Made by a program: the position numbers and the translations under genes. Of a stretch of DNA of 64,000 nucleotides, positions 35,376 through 43,887 are shown piece after piece. The DNA lies in NCBI GenBank assembly GCA_040219735.1, contig JAVJRX010000198.1; one strand, written 5' to 3'. Position 1 is the first letter of the stretch. Each line of letters opens with the position of its first letter. The notes under the pieces are model-generated. The model was not told the origin of the DNA and ran no database searches. It saw only the letters and a program-made list of their open reading frames with translations. The stretch comes from Coleofasciculus sp040219735 (GTDB taxonomy: Bacteria; Cyanobacteriota; Cyanobacteriia; Cyanobacteriales; Coleofasciculaceae).

Positions 35376-36437
35376 ATGACTGGGTTAACCCAGGTTCCTT
35401 ATTTATTACGAGCCGCTCGTGGTGAAGAATTAGAACGTCCGCCGGTGTGGATGATGCGACAGGCGGGTCGATATATGAAAGCCTATCGGGATTTACGCGA
35501 TAAGTATCCCAGTTTCCGGGAACGCTCGGAAATTCCCGAAATTGCTATTGAAATTTCTCTCCAACCCTGGAAGGCGTTTCGCCCTGATGGAGTGATTCTA
35601 TTTTCTGATATCCTCACTCCCCTACCCGGACTCGGTATTCCCTTTGATATTATCGAAAGCAAAGGACCAATTATTGATCCGCCGATTCGCTCCCAAGCAC
35701 AAATTGACGGGCTTCATCCCTTAGAGTTAGAAAAATTAACATTTGTCGGGGAGATTTTACAAGCGCTGCGCCGGGAAGTCGGTAACGAAGCCGCTGTATT
35801 AGGCTTTGTCGGTGCACCTTGGACGTTAGCCGCTTATGCGATTGAGGGGAAAAGTTCCAAAAATTACTCGATTATTAAAGGGATGGCATTTTCCCAACCT
35901 GCCATGCTGCATGAGTTTCTGGGGAAAATAGCCGACGCGATCGCGGTTTATGTGCGTTATCAAATTGATAATGGTGCTCAAGTCGTGCAACTGTTCGATT
36001 CCTGGGCGGGTCAACTGAGTCCCCAAGACTACGATACCTTTGCCTTACCCTATCAGCAGCGAGTGGTTGAGCAGGTGAAAGCCACCCATCCAGATACGCC
36101 TCTGATTTTATATATCAGTGGGAGTGCAGGTATATTAGAGCGTATGAGTAAATCCGGTGTGGATATTATCAGCGTAGACTGGACGGTGGATATGGCAGAA
36201 GCGCGACAGCGGTTAGGCTATCATAAGAACGTTCAGGGTAACATGGACCCTGGCGTGCTATTTGGGTCACAGGACTTCATCCGCGATCGCATTTTGGATA
36301 CGATTCGTAAAGCTGGAAACCGAGGTCATATCTTTAATTTGGGTCATGGTGTATTACCGGGAACCCCAGAAGATAACGTCAGGTTCTTCTTTGAGACAGC
36401 CAAACAAGTTGATCAATTGCTCACCGTTCATGCGTAA
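35376..36437 (+). CDS. hemE: Uroporphyrinogen decarboxylase
   Basis: 353 residues. Both family signatures are present: PPVWMMRQAGRY (22-33) and GFVGAPWTLAAYAIEG (near 142-157). FRPDGVILFSDILTPLPGLG and DWTVDMAEARQRLG are also diagnostic. The enzyme converts uroporphyrinogen III to coproporphyrinogen III by four decarboxylations, in the common path to haem, chlorophyll and bilins; it is cytosolic and cofactor-free. ATG 35376 has GGAGG seven bases upstream; an extended frame reaching 35319 lacks homology. Single gene. Confidence 0.97.
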   Translation: MTGLTQVPYLLRAARGEELERPPVWMMRQAGRYMKAYRDLRDKYPSFRERSEIPEIAIEISLQPWKAFRPDGVILFSDILTPLPGLGIPFDIIESKGPIIDPPIRSQAQIDGLHPLELEKLTFVGEILQALRREVGNEAAVLGFVGAPWTLAAYAIEGKSSKNYSIIKGMAFSQPAMLHEFLGKIADAIAVYVRYQIDNGAQVVQLFDSWAGQLSPQDYDTFALPYQQRVVEQVKATHPDTPLILYISGSAGILERMSKSGVDIISVDWTVDMAEARQRLGYHKNVQGNMDPGVLFGSQDFIRDRILDTIRKAGNRGHIFNLGHGVLPGTPEDNVRFFFETAKQVDQLLTVHA

Positions 36438-36491
36438 GAGATTGGGGATGGGTAAACCCTTCCCTTTGATCGAGGGAACCTGGTTTTTAAT

Positions 36492-36552
36492 GTAGGGGCG
36501 GGTTTAACTACTATCGTTTCTTCCCTCACCCCGATTTGACTAAACCCGCCCC
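36492..36552. repeat. 60-bp palindromic repeat, GTAGGGGCGGGTTT family (copy 3)
   Basis: Starts GTAGGGGCGGGTTTAACTAC and ends ACTAAACCCGCCCC, 61 bp in all. Same ends as copies 1 and 2. Confidence 0.85.
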
Positions 36553-36640
36553 TGACACAAATGCAGGTGACGCCACTACTAGCGTGATACAGCTAAAATT
36601 GTGGAATAGAGGTTGAGCTAGGATTAGGATATTGAACAGA

Positions 36641-36670
36641 CCCCAACTAATTGCAAGCAATTAGTTGGGG
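36641..36670. repeat. Perfect 14-bp hairpin, IS200/IS605 right-end-like
   Basis: CCCCAACTAATTGC, AA, GCAATTAGTTGGGG. It is followed by ATTCTCCCC. On the minus strand it is preceded by a frame ending STENSGSSW-stop, a layout like a degraded TnpB element right end. The association is tentative. Confidence 0.45.
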
Positions 36671-37138
36671 ATTCTCCCCTGCTGTTACCACGAAGAGCCG
36701 CTGTTCTCGGTGGACATCAGGAACTTGGGTCCTTTATGCCCCTCCTCGCCATTTCTGAATCGGAGTTAAGACTGAAAAGCCATAAAAACGCACTCTTATT
36801 TTTACCCAGTAGATGCGTTATTGTAACAAATAATCTCTACTGGAACCCCCTAATCTTAAGTTTTCTAGGTTCTGTAGGTCGTGCCGAACAAATAAATGCC
36901 GCCGTACCTGTCGGAATTATAGCGCTACGCGCCAGGGAATAGGGAATAGGCAATAGGCAATAGTGAAGAAAAAAGCTTACCTGACAAGGGATTGAGCGAT
37001 TTAAATTTTTCTTGATATGTCCTAACCTTAGTGCGTAGTGCTATATACCAAAATTGTTAGTGTTTCGCTTTCCCCCACCTAAATCTTGCGATTTTAGATG
37101 GGGACTGCGCTCAACTTTTGTTCAAGATCTAAAATCAA

Positions 37139-38116
37139 ATGGCTCCCAAGCGAATCTTCATGACCGGTGCTAGTGGTTGTATCGGTCAGTATGTAGCCGA
37201 AACTTTAATTCAACAAACAGATCACGAGTTGTATTTATTGGTCAGAAATCCAGATAAATTAGGATTTGACTACCATGCTCGTCCGGGTATTACAATTTGT
37301 CAAGCTGATTTACGGCAGATTGATCAGTTTGGCGATTTGCTTAAAACTGTAGATGTAGCTATTTTGGCAGCAACGGCTTGGGGAGGAGTACAGGAAGTTT
37401 TTGATATTAATGTGGTCAAAACCCTGCGGTTGCTGGATTTGCTGGATACTCAACGTTGTGAACAAGTCATTTATTTTTCCACTGCTAGCATTCTCAATCA
37501 GCAAAACCAGTTACTCAAACAAGCCGGTCAACTGGGAACCGACTATATCCGTTCCAAATATGACTGTTTACAGCAGCTCTCAAAACTCGCGATCGCGCCT
37601 AAAATTACTACAGTGTTTCCCACGTTGGTATTGGGGGGAGATGAGCGTAAACCTTACTCCCATATTTCATCAGGGATTAAGGATGTGGTGAAATGGATGG
37701 ACTTAATTCGTTGGTTCAAAGCCGATGGGAGTTTCCACTTTATGCACGCCCAGGATATCGCTCAGGTAGTGCGCTATCTGGTTGATCATCCTCCGAGTCA
37801 GGAGTTGACAGCGAACACAGACGACGTATTATTGACAAATCGTTTAGTCTTAGGAAATCCGCGCCTCACCGTGAATCAGGCGGTAGAAGAAGTCTGTACT
37901 TATTTCGGTAAAAAAATTTATGTTCGAGTCCCGTTATCGATTGGACTAGCGAATCTATTAATTATCTTATTCCGGATTCAGATGGCGGCGTGGGATCGAT
38001 TTTGCCTCAACTATCGCCATTTCACTTATCAAAACCCAGTGAATCCCCAGACATTCGGTTTACCAACATACTGTCCTACCCTGAGTGACGTTTTGAAAAT
38101 CAGCGGTATTCCGTAG
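37139..38116 (+). CDS. NAD-dependent epimerase/dehydratase (SDR) family protein
   Basis: 325 residues of the extended SDR type. The N-terminal IFMTGASGCIGQYVAETL has the GxxGxxG Rossmann motif. ASIL and the YIRSKYD segment (Tyr-x3-Lys as YIRSK) supply the catalytic pair. VFPTLVLGGDERKPYSHISSG and FHFMHAQDIAQVVRYLVDHP are typical of cyanobacterial NAD-binding epimerases. Substrate unknown. It starts at ATG 37139 and stands alone between repeat-rich spacers. The C-terminal 70 residues contain a hydrophobic stretch (IGLANLLIILFRIQMAAW). Confidence 0.8.
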   Translation: MAPKRIFMTGASGCIGQYVAETLIQQTDHELYLLVRNPDKLGFDYHARPGITICQADLRQIDQFGDLLKTVDVAILAATAWGGVQEVFDINVVKTLRLLDLLDTQRCEQVIYFSTASILNQQNQLLKQAGQLGTDYIRSKYDCLQQLSKLAIAPKITTVFPTLVLGGDERKPYSHISSGIKDVVKWMDLIRWFKADGSFHFMHAQDIAQVVRYLVDHPPSQELTANTDDVLLTNRLVLGNPRLTVNQAVEEVCTYFGKKIYVRVPLSIGLANLLIILFRIQMAAWDRFCLNYRHFTYQNPVNPQTFGLPTYCPTLSDVLKISGIP

Positions 38117-38153
38117 GGGCGCACCGACGTGCGCCCTTTCCCGACGTGCATCT

Positions 38154-38166
38154 GTGTCAACTTAAG
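38154..38166. repeat. Solo GTGTCAACTTAAG end of the MITE-like family
   Basis: Identical to the 13-bp end at 1453-1465. No matching right end was found within 500 bases, so this is a truncated copy. It is followed by the same CCTCCCTAACCCTCCCC tract. Confidence 0.65.
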
Positions 38167-38906
38167 CTCAAAAAGAAAGCAATACCTTGAGACAGACCCC
38201 TCCCTAACCCTCCCCTTCGCAAGGGGAGGGAACCTCACGGGGTGACAAGCTCGCTGAAGTGTTGAGCCATCCTGCTTTTAGACCATTTCTTCTTGTCACA
38301 GATAGGGTCAAAGATAGCAGTTTTATCTGGGGGACGAGCGCCTCCCCCATACCCCCTGCGCAACGCAACGCTAGAATATATCTCATGGCTGTGGTATTTA
38401 TGTGTCAATAAGGGTGTCAATAAGGCTTCATCTTTGGAGATACTAATGTCGCTCAAAGCCTGATTTTAAAAGGTTTTAGACTGCTTGTCACCCCTTCAGG
38501 GAGGGAACTCTAAGGGCTTTGGTTTTTCCCCATAACCGATACCCGACACCCGACAAACGGGTTCAAAATATAAATTGTTACCTACTTCCTATCGCCTGTT
38601 CTATACAATGGAATAGAAAGAGATGGAGTTAGCGTTATAACCCCATGCTATCCATCCAGTTTTCGCGGATGATACTCTGGTCAAAAAACGGTTTCCCAAA
38701 CAAGTCTCAATAATCTTTCTGGAATCCGTCTGATGGGTGATGTAGATTAATACAGCCTTTGACTAAGGTCACTCATTCCCCAAGAGGGTATCGCGTATAC
38801 TATCTGCTAGAGGAGAAGCCCAGTCATCTAACCTAAGACAGATTTTAAGCCCAAAATGCTGAGAATTCTGTAAAAACGGAAACTGTGGCGATGCGTTAGC
38901 AGTAAA

Positions 38907-38953
38907 TCTCAGTAAGGGTTTCCTGGCAAAACAGGTAACCCTTATCGCTGAGA
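38907..38953 (+). promoter_or_regulatory. Long hairpin in the probable sigC leader
   Basis: TCTCAG, AAGGGTT, CTG pair with CAG, AACCCTT, CTGAGA around GCAAAA, giving an interrupted stem of about 16 bp. It lies 107 bases before the sigC start, so it may be in the untranslated leader and influence expression. No known riboswitch class recognised. Confidence 0.35.
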
Positions 38954-39059
38954 AAAACGAAAAACGCTGTTATCCGGTCATCAAGGGTGGGAATTCTAGT
39001 AATAAGTGATGACACACTTCGATCAAGTGTCGTTATCGGTCGTAATCTAAGAGATCACT

Positions 39060-40310
39060 ATGCCAGCCACTCCTTTTACCGACACCGAATTCGACCACGA
39101 CCAACCTACCTACAGCCTGGATTTGCATGATACCCACGGCGATATAGACAATCCTGTGGATGATTTCGTTGATCCAGATATTGAAGAGGACATCGACACG
39201 ACTAGCTTTGCTAAAAGTGCCAACCGCCGCACCACCGATTTGGTGCGGCTATATCTTCAAGAAATCGGTCGGGTTCGTTTATTGAGACGAGATGAGGAAG
39301 TCTCAGAAGCTCAAAAAGTTCAGCGCTATATGCGACTACTGGACTTGCGCGTCAAGTTCGCCACACCAGAGGAGCCAGTTATTGAGCATTTCGTTCATTT
39401 AATCGAAACCCATGACCGTTTAGCCTCTCAGTTAGGACATCGTCCCTCCTTAGAACGCTGGGCGACAACTGCTGGGGTGGATGTGGCTACCCTGAAGCCA
39501 AGTCTGGTGGCGGGGAAACGGCGCTGGGCGGATTTAGCGGAACTGACGGTTAAGGAACTGGAACAGGTTCAAGCCCAAGGTTTGCAGGCGAAGGAACACA
39601 TGATTAAAGCTAACCTGCGCCTGGTGGTGTCGGTGGCGAAGAAGTATCAAAATCGCGGTTTAGAACTGCTAGATTTGATTCAGGAAGGAACCTTAGGATT
39701 AGAACGGGCAGTTGAGAAGTTTGATCCGACTAAGGGGTATCGGTTTAGTACCTATGCCTATTGGTGGATTCGTCAGGGAATTACTCGTGCGATCGCGACT
39801 CAAAGTCGGACAATTCGCTTACCGGTTCATATTACCGAAAAGCTGAATAAGATTAAGAAAGCCCAGCGGAAGATTTCTCAGGAACGAGGACGTACAGCCA
39901 CGATTGAGGATATCGCCAAAGAGTTGGAAATGGATGCGCCGCAGGTACGGGAAGTGCTGATGCGAGTTCCGCGATCGGTTTCCTTAGAGATTAAAGTCGG
40001 GAAGGAGAAGGATACAGAACTGGGTGATTTACTCGAAACCGAGGAAACCTCCCCAGAAGACGTATTGATGCGTGAGGCTTTACAGCGGGACTTACAGCAA
40101 CTCCTAGCTGATTTGACTAGTCGCGAACGGGATGTGATTTGTATGCGGTTTGGTTTGGGCGATGGACATCCCTACTCCTTGGCTGAGATTGGGCGGGCGC
40201 TGGAACTGTCTCGCGAACGGGTGCGGCAAATTGAGGCTAAGGCGTTGCAGAAGTTACGCCAACCCAAGCGGCGGAATCGGGTGCGGGATTATCTGGAAGC
40301 GTTGAGTTAG
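39060..40310 (+). CDS. sigC: Group 2 RNA polymerase sigma factor, SigC type
   Basis: 416 residues of the sigma-70 family. An acidic N-terminal extension (1-50, MPATPF start) precedes region 1.2 (DLVRLYLQEIGRVRLL), region 2 (KANLRLVVSVAKKYQNRGLE through FSTYAYWWIRQGITRAIA), region 3 (RLPVHITEKLNKIKKA) and region 4 with the -35-binding helix-turn-helix (SLAEIGRALELSRERVRQIE). MPAT at the start, length and the tail NRVRDYLEAL fit cyanobacterial SigC, linked in model strains to carbon, nitrogen and heat responses; the exact paralogue is inferred. It stands alone behind a long leader. Confidence 0.85.
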   Translation: MPATPFTDTEFDHDQPTYSLDLHDTHGDIDNPVDDFVDPDIEEDIDTTSFAKSANRRTTDLVRLYLQEIGRVRLLRRDEEVSEAQKVQRYMRLLDLRVKFATPEEPVIEHFVHLIETHDRLASQLGHRPSLERWATTAGVDVATLKPSLVAGKRRWADLAELTVKELEQVQAQGLQAKEHMIKANLRLVVSVAKKYQNRGLELLDLIQEGTLGLERAVEKFDPTKGYRFSTYAYWWIRQGITRAIATQSRTIRLPVHITEKLNKIKKAQRKISQERGRTATIEDIAKELEMDAPQVREVLMRVPRSVSLEIKVGKEKDTELGDLLETEETSPEDVLMREALQRDLQQLLADLTSRERDVICMRFGLGDGHPYSLAEIGRALELSRERVRQIEAKALQKLRQPKRRNRVRDYLEALS

Positions 40311-40622
40311 AGTTCTCTTCTCGGTTAGGTTGTTTAACTCCAGGTTACATGGGTAGTACACTGGCAAGGTTAAAACGTTGGTCAAGTATTTTCGCCAAAC
40401 CCTTATGAGAGTAGCTATCCAGAAAAATTTTACCCACAATTTTAACCTTGCCGATGTAGTAGGGTGGGCGATGCCCACCCTTTATCCTAACTAATCATCA
40501 ACAAGTCAGTAGACTTTTATAGCGAATTAGAGTATTGTTTAGTGTATTACTAATCCATCTGAGCCGATTGCTAGGGTAGCGTAGTCAGTTGGTGGATTAA
40601 TAAAACAGGAATTGAATCAACT
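40311..40622. other. Spacer after sigC
   Basis: 312 bases. It contains the hairpin AGGGTGGGC-GAT-GCCCACCCT (40461-40481). Nothing else is supported. Confidence 0.5.
40461..40481. repeat. GGGTGGGC hairpin repeat
   Basis: A perfect 9-bp stem AGGGTGGGC/GCCCACCCT with a GAT loop, followed by TTTAT. It is a common cyanobacterial intergenic palindrome (a degenerate relative at about 6974-7008) and might also terminate transcription after sigC. Confidence 0.5.
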
Positions 40623-41637
40623 ATGCGCGTACTAATCCTTGCTGATGATTGCAATCCTGACTGGCCCTCTTTACCCGTAGTCGGTTAGGAAGATTCCTAA
40701 GCTGCTGGGCTGCGTGAGACAAGTCCGACACTACCTCAAAGTGTTCAAACCCCATATTGTTCACGTACATGGTCGCGCTCCTTCATTAATGTGCATACTC
40801 GCTGGTCGCAAACCTGATTTTTTCACCCTGCACAATTCTATCTTTGTTGATCAGGTAGGAGCATTAGACCTGGGATTCGTTCGTAAATACTTTTCCCCCC
40901 TAGCACACCGGATAATCGCACTCAACCCCAAAGCTGTGGAGTATGTCACGACAAAACTCGGCGTTAAACCAAAAGATGTTCAATTCATTACCAATGGTAC
41001 AGATTGTGATCATTTTCGCCCACCTACTGAAGTAGAACGTGAGGAAGCCCGGATGCGATTTGGCGTAGGTAAAAATGAAATAATGGCTGTATTCCTGGGT
41101 AATTTTATTGAACGAAAGCAACCTGATGCGGTCGTGGCATTAGCAGCAGCAGCGCGGGATGTTGGTTTAAAAGCCTTACGGTTTGCTCTGTTTGGAATGG
41201 GTTCGCTGAAAGAGGCATTACAAGAACGTATTCACACTTTGGATCTGGAAGATGTATGCCAACTCCATAACTGGGTGGATGATCCACGTTTAGCCTACTG
41301 GTCAGCAGACATATTACTCTTACCTAGTCTGGAGGAGGGTTTTGCACTTGTAACAGTTGAGGCATTAGCCTGCGGATGTCCAGTTTTAGGTACTCGTACT
41401 GGTGGCTGGGAATTTACAATCCGTGAAGGCATTACAGGTTTTAGCTGCGAGATTGATCGAGACAGTTTTATCACTAAAGGTCTTGAAGTATTGGGAAACC
41501 GAGAGACATTACAGCAGATGCGACCTGCTGCACGGGCTTTGGCGGAAGAACAACTAAGTATCCAGCAGCAGATAAAACAGACAACTGATGCTTACTATCG
41601 ATTTCTGGCTGAAAGAAAAGCTCCAACTCATGACTAA
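40623..41637 (+). pseudogene. GT4 glycosyltransferase with deleted N-terminal domain
   Basis: ATG 40623 begins MRVLILADDCNPDWPSLPVV, the usual start of a GT4 subgroup, but hits TAG at 40686. The reading then resumes in another frame: RKIPKLLGCVRQVRHYLKVF and HIVHVHGR, then a complete donor domain with FLGNFIERKQPDAVVAL, and EGFALVTVEALACGCPV (E-x7-E). Roughly 50-60 residues of the acceptor domain are missing at the junction near 40684. A shorter product of 307 residues could start at GTG 40714, but it would lack most of the acceptor-binding domain, so loss of function is likely. Upstream and downstream genes are on other strands or unrelated. Confidence 0.65.
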
Positions 41638-41732
41638 CAGGTAAAGAGGTATAGCTGTCGCTATAAAGGTTAGGACAAGTTTAATAGCTAAAACAACCAC
41701 GTACTAGCAATAAACCTTATAGCTCAAGCTAA

Positions 41733-42953
41733 TCACGACTCAGTGACATCCACTGTATCCCGTTCGGTTTTTAACCAGCGACTCTGAGGCTTGATTAGAA
41801 AAGCCGGGTAGAGGGAAACCTTCCAGAGGATGTAAAAGGGAACAGCCAAAAGCGTCCGTCCTGGTATATCTGCACGGCAAAACTTAGCCCAAGAGCCAAT
41901 AACTGAGATCAGAATCAGTAGTCCTTCTAATGCCAACACAATCCCTGGTATCCAGGATACTCCCAATACTGCCGCTACGAATGCTCCTCCTGTAACTGCT
42001 GCCCAGATTAAGAGTAACAGCGAAAGGGGCGGTACAGCCAGTTCTAGGGCGAGGGCGAGTAGATCAAACCGTCTTTGAGAGATAAATTCTTGCAGCAGTC
42101 GAGGGACTTCAGTGAACAACATCTCTAAGTGACCATGTTCCCAACGGGCTTTTTGGCTTTTGGCAGCTTTATCTTTCATCAGACGCCCTTGGACATGGGC
42201 ATCTTGGCAAAATAAGGGCGGATGTCCAGCAATGGCTAAATCCACAGCCAACTGCATATCATCCACTGTTTTACATCCTGCTAAGGATATCTTACTCATC
42301 AGCGACCAGGGTAAAGCCATTCCTGAACCCATCAACAAACAAGGTAATCCCAGTCGCGTGAGTCCGACAGGACGAACTAAGTTTTTCACCCGCAGTGATA
42401 AGGTTGAGATCAAATCGTTGACTCCAGGATTGTCGGGCTGAGTCATCAGGTAAGTGGCTTGAACCGGGCGTTCTGAAGCCCCTGCTAGTCGGGCGATTTT
42501 ATCAATTGAACCGGGACTAACTTGGCAATCGGCATCAACGAGTACCAGTACGTCAGGGGGTTCTGTCTTGATGCAGCGTAAGCCGTAATCTAAGGCATAT
42601 CCTTTACCCCTTAAATCCGGATTTTCTCGTTCAATCGCCGTTGCGCCGACTTGACGCACAACCTCGGCTGTGTTATCAGTGCAGTTATCAGCAATGACGA
42701 TAAGTCGGTCTGAGTCAGTTAATTGTGGGAGTATTGTCTTCAGAGTGACAGCAATATCAGAGGCTTCATTGTGTGCTGGTATTAAAATGGTAACCTTGGG
42801 GCGGGGGGTTGGCGTTTCTTCTGTGTCTTGACGCGGTGGGAAGAACGCCGCCAGACATTCGATAAACAGAGTGGCGATGGGGATAAGCAATGCCAAGGCT
42901 ATTACAGATAGGATAATTTCCACAATTAGAACTATTGGCTGATTGGTTGACAT
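41733..42953 (-). CDS. GT2 family membrane glycosyltransferase
   Basis: 406 residues. One N-terminal membrane segment (about 9-35) precedes a GT-A domain: VTILIPAHNEASDIAVTLKT, VIADNCTDNTAEV, then the DxD-type LVLVDADCQVSPGSID and, near 225, CKTVDDMQLAVDLAIAG; the KARWEHGHLEML motif parallels Q/RxxRW of processive GT2 enzymes. Two or three C-terminal membrane segments follow (290-380). This is the layout of cellulose/hyaluronan-synthase-like or ceramide-glucosyltransferase-like enzymes. ATG 42953 is preferred over the GTG before it. The 3'-most gene of the second polysaccharide locus. Confidence 0.82.
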   Translation of the reverse strand: MSTNQPIVLIVEIILSVIALALLIPIATLFIECLAAFFPPRQDTEETPTPRPKVTILIPAHNEASDIAVTLKTILPQLTDSDRLIVIADNCTDNTAEVVRQVGATAIERENPDLRGKGYALDYGLRCIKTEPPDVLVLVDADCQVSPGSIDKIARLAGASERPVQATYLMTQPDNPGVNDLISTLSLRVKNLVRPVGLTRLGLPCLLMGSGMALPWSLMSKISLAGCKTVDDMQLAVDLAIAGHPPLFCQDAHVQGRLMKDKAAKSQKARWEHGHLEMLFTEVPRLLQEFISQRRFDLLALALELAVPPLSLLLLIWAAVTGGAFVAAVLGVSWIPGIVLALEGLLILISVIGSWAKFCRADIPGRTLLAVPFYILWKVSLYPAFLIKPQSRWLKTERDTVDVTES

Positions 42954-42971
42954 CACAGGGAAACTCCTATG

Positions 42972-43571
42972 TTAAGTTGGCTGATAGTCTCCAAGATTGG
43001 CATCTGACCTGAGGGGAGTGATAATTTTGGCAGGGACTCCCACTGCAGTTGCACCGGCTGGAACATCACAAAGAACCACTGCATTAGCACCAATATTGGC
43101 ATTATCTCCAATGGTGACATTGCCAAAGATTTTCGCACCCGCACCGACGTTGACATGAGTTCCCAATTTTGGTGCATCAAAGGGTTGATCCAGGTAACGA
43201 TTGCCGAGAGTAACACCTTGGCGGATAATACAATCGTCGCCGATCGCACAGTCTCCATGGATGATGATGCCATGCTGATGCTCTATGATAACGCGGCGAC
43301 CGAGTTGAACCGTGTAAGGTAATTCAATTCCGTAGGTGTTACGAATTTTGCGATAGAATGCCCGGTAAAGGATGCTAAAGGGCGCTCGCAATAGTTTGGG
43401 TTGGATTTTCATGCGCCAGACACCAAAGCGCTGAACGGCGATAGCGCGAAATCCGGGTCTTGTCCAATCGCGTCCATGGGCAATCCAGTCTTCTTTGATT
43501 TGTTGCCAGAGTCCAAGATTGTTAGGGACTGATTCCTCTATATTAGATTGTATCTCTGGTTGCACGACCAT
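42972..43571 (-). CDS. Serine O-acetyltransferase-like hexapeptide-repeat acyltransferase
   Basis: 199 residues. The C-terminal half is a left-handed beta-helix of hexapeptide repeats (VIIEHQHGIIIHGDCAIGDD, VNVGAGAKIFGNVTIGDNAN, IGANAVVLCDVPAGATAVGV) with the conserved His pair of CysE-type enzymes. In polysaccharide loci such proteins acetylate sugars, often serving as CysE look-alikes; either role is possible. The frame extends upstream to 43712, but the additional residues derive from a common intergenic repeat, so ATG 43571 is chosen. It ends 19 bases before the GT2 gene on the same strand. Confidence 0.82.
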   Translation of the reverse strand: MVVQPEIQSNIEESVPNNLGLWQQIKEDWIAHGRDWTRPGFRAIAVQRFGVWRMKIQPKLLRAPFSILYRAFYRKIRNTYGIELPYTVQLGRRVIIEHQHGIIIHGDCAIGDDCIIRQGVTLGNRYLDQPFDAPKLGTHVNVGAGAKIFGNVTIGDNANIGANAVVLCDVPAGATAVGVPAKIITPLRSDANLGDYQPT

Positions 43572-43887
43572 AGTTTTTCTTGTTAACTGGGCGGTTGTAG
43601 ACGCGGAGCGGCTTCCCGTAGGGTAACCGCAGCTACACAAACTAAACCCGCCTGCGCGGGTTTCCACATCTCTAGTTTGGGAGCATCCCATTTTGGAAAC
43701 CCTATTCCCCAAAGCAACGATATTTCAATGGTTTCAGCCCTATAAAAAGAGCTAACGCGCAAAATCGGAATGCTCCCTCTAGTTTTTCGGTATTAGTCCG
43801 CGTAGGCGGACTTTGTTTGTCTAGCCGCGATTTCCAATCGCCATGGCTAAAGTTGACTTAAACTTAAACACGACAATAGTTTGATCG
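43572..43887. other. Spacer with palindromic repeats
   Basis: 316 bases without a gene. It holds a repeat GCGGCTTCCCGTAGGGTAAC near 43610-43630, a perfect palindrome AAACCCGC-CTGC-GCGGGTTT (43648-43667, approximate) and the GTCCGCGTAGGCGGAC repeat (43795-43843). Confidence 0.55.
43795..43843. repeat. AGTCCGCGTAGGCGGAC repeat (copy 1)
   Basis: Two adjacent hairpins, GTCCGC/GCGGAC and GCGAT/ATCGC, joined by TTTGTTTGTCTAGC. A second copy with the same order lies at 45200-45248. Confidence 0.75.

Larger units (their letters stand above)
36438..37138. other. Repeat-rich spacer downstream of hemE
   Basis: 701 bases without a supported gene. It contains the 60-bp repeat (36492-36552), a half MITE end CAGCTAAAATTGTGGAATAGA (36590-36610), a perfect hairpin (36641-36670) and GGAATAGG(C/G)AATAG-type short repeats near 36940-36962. 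A short open frame at 36736-36942 (+) has no recognisable features and is not called. Confidence 0.55.
38117..39059. other. Long repeat-rich spacer upstream of sigC
   Basis: 943 bases without a supported gene. Seen in order: a GTAGGGGCGCACCGACGTGC repeat (from 38113), a lone MITE end (38154-38166), an A/T-poor block CCCTCCCTAACCCTCCCCTT with its complement, an inverted pair GGGGTGACAAGC/GCTTGTCACCCC (38239-38250 and 38483-38494), two GTGTCAATAAGG units (38402-38424), and a long hairpin at 38907-38953. The sigC promoter must lie in the last few hundred bases. Confidence 0.5.

Noticed and set aside
36736..36942. Open frame of 68 codons on the plus strand after hemE
   Set aside because: Starts inside probable insertion-sequence debris, no Shine-Dalgarno, no recognisable motif.
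38204..38456. Overlapping short frames on the minus strand in the sigC upstream spacer
   Set aside because: They fall in C-rich/G-rich repeat sequence and have no Shine-Dalgarno or known domain.
38880..38990. Possible TPP-type riboswitch before sigC (CTGAGA present)
   Set aside because: Only the CTGAGA hexamer fits; the remaining conserved TPP core is missing and sigC is not a thiamine gene.
43572..43712. N-terminal extension of the acetyltransferase
   Set aside because: The extra codons are made of intergenic repeat sequence and lack family similarity.
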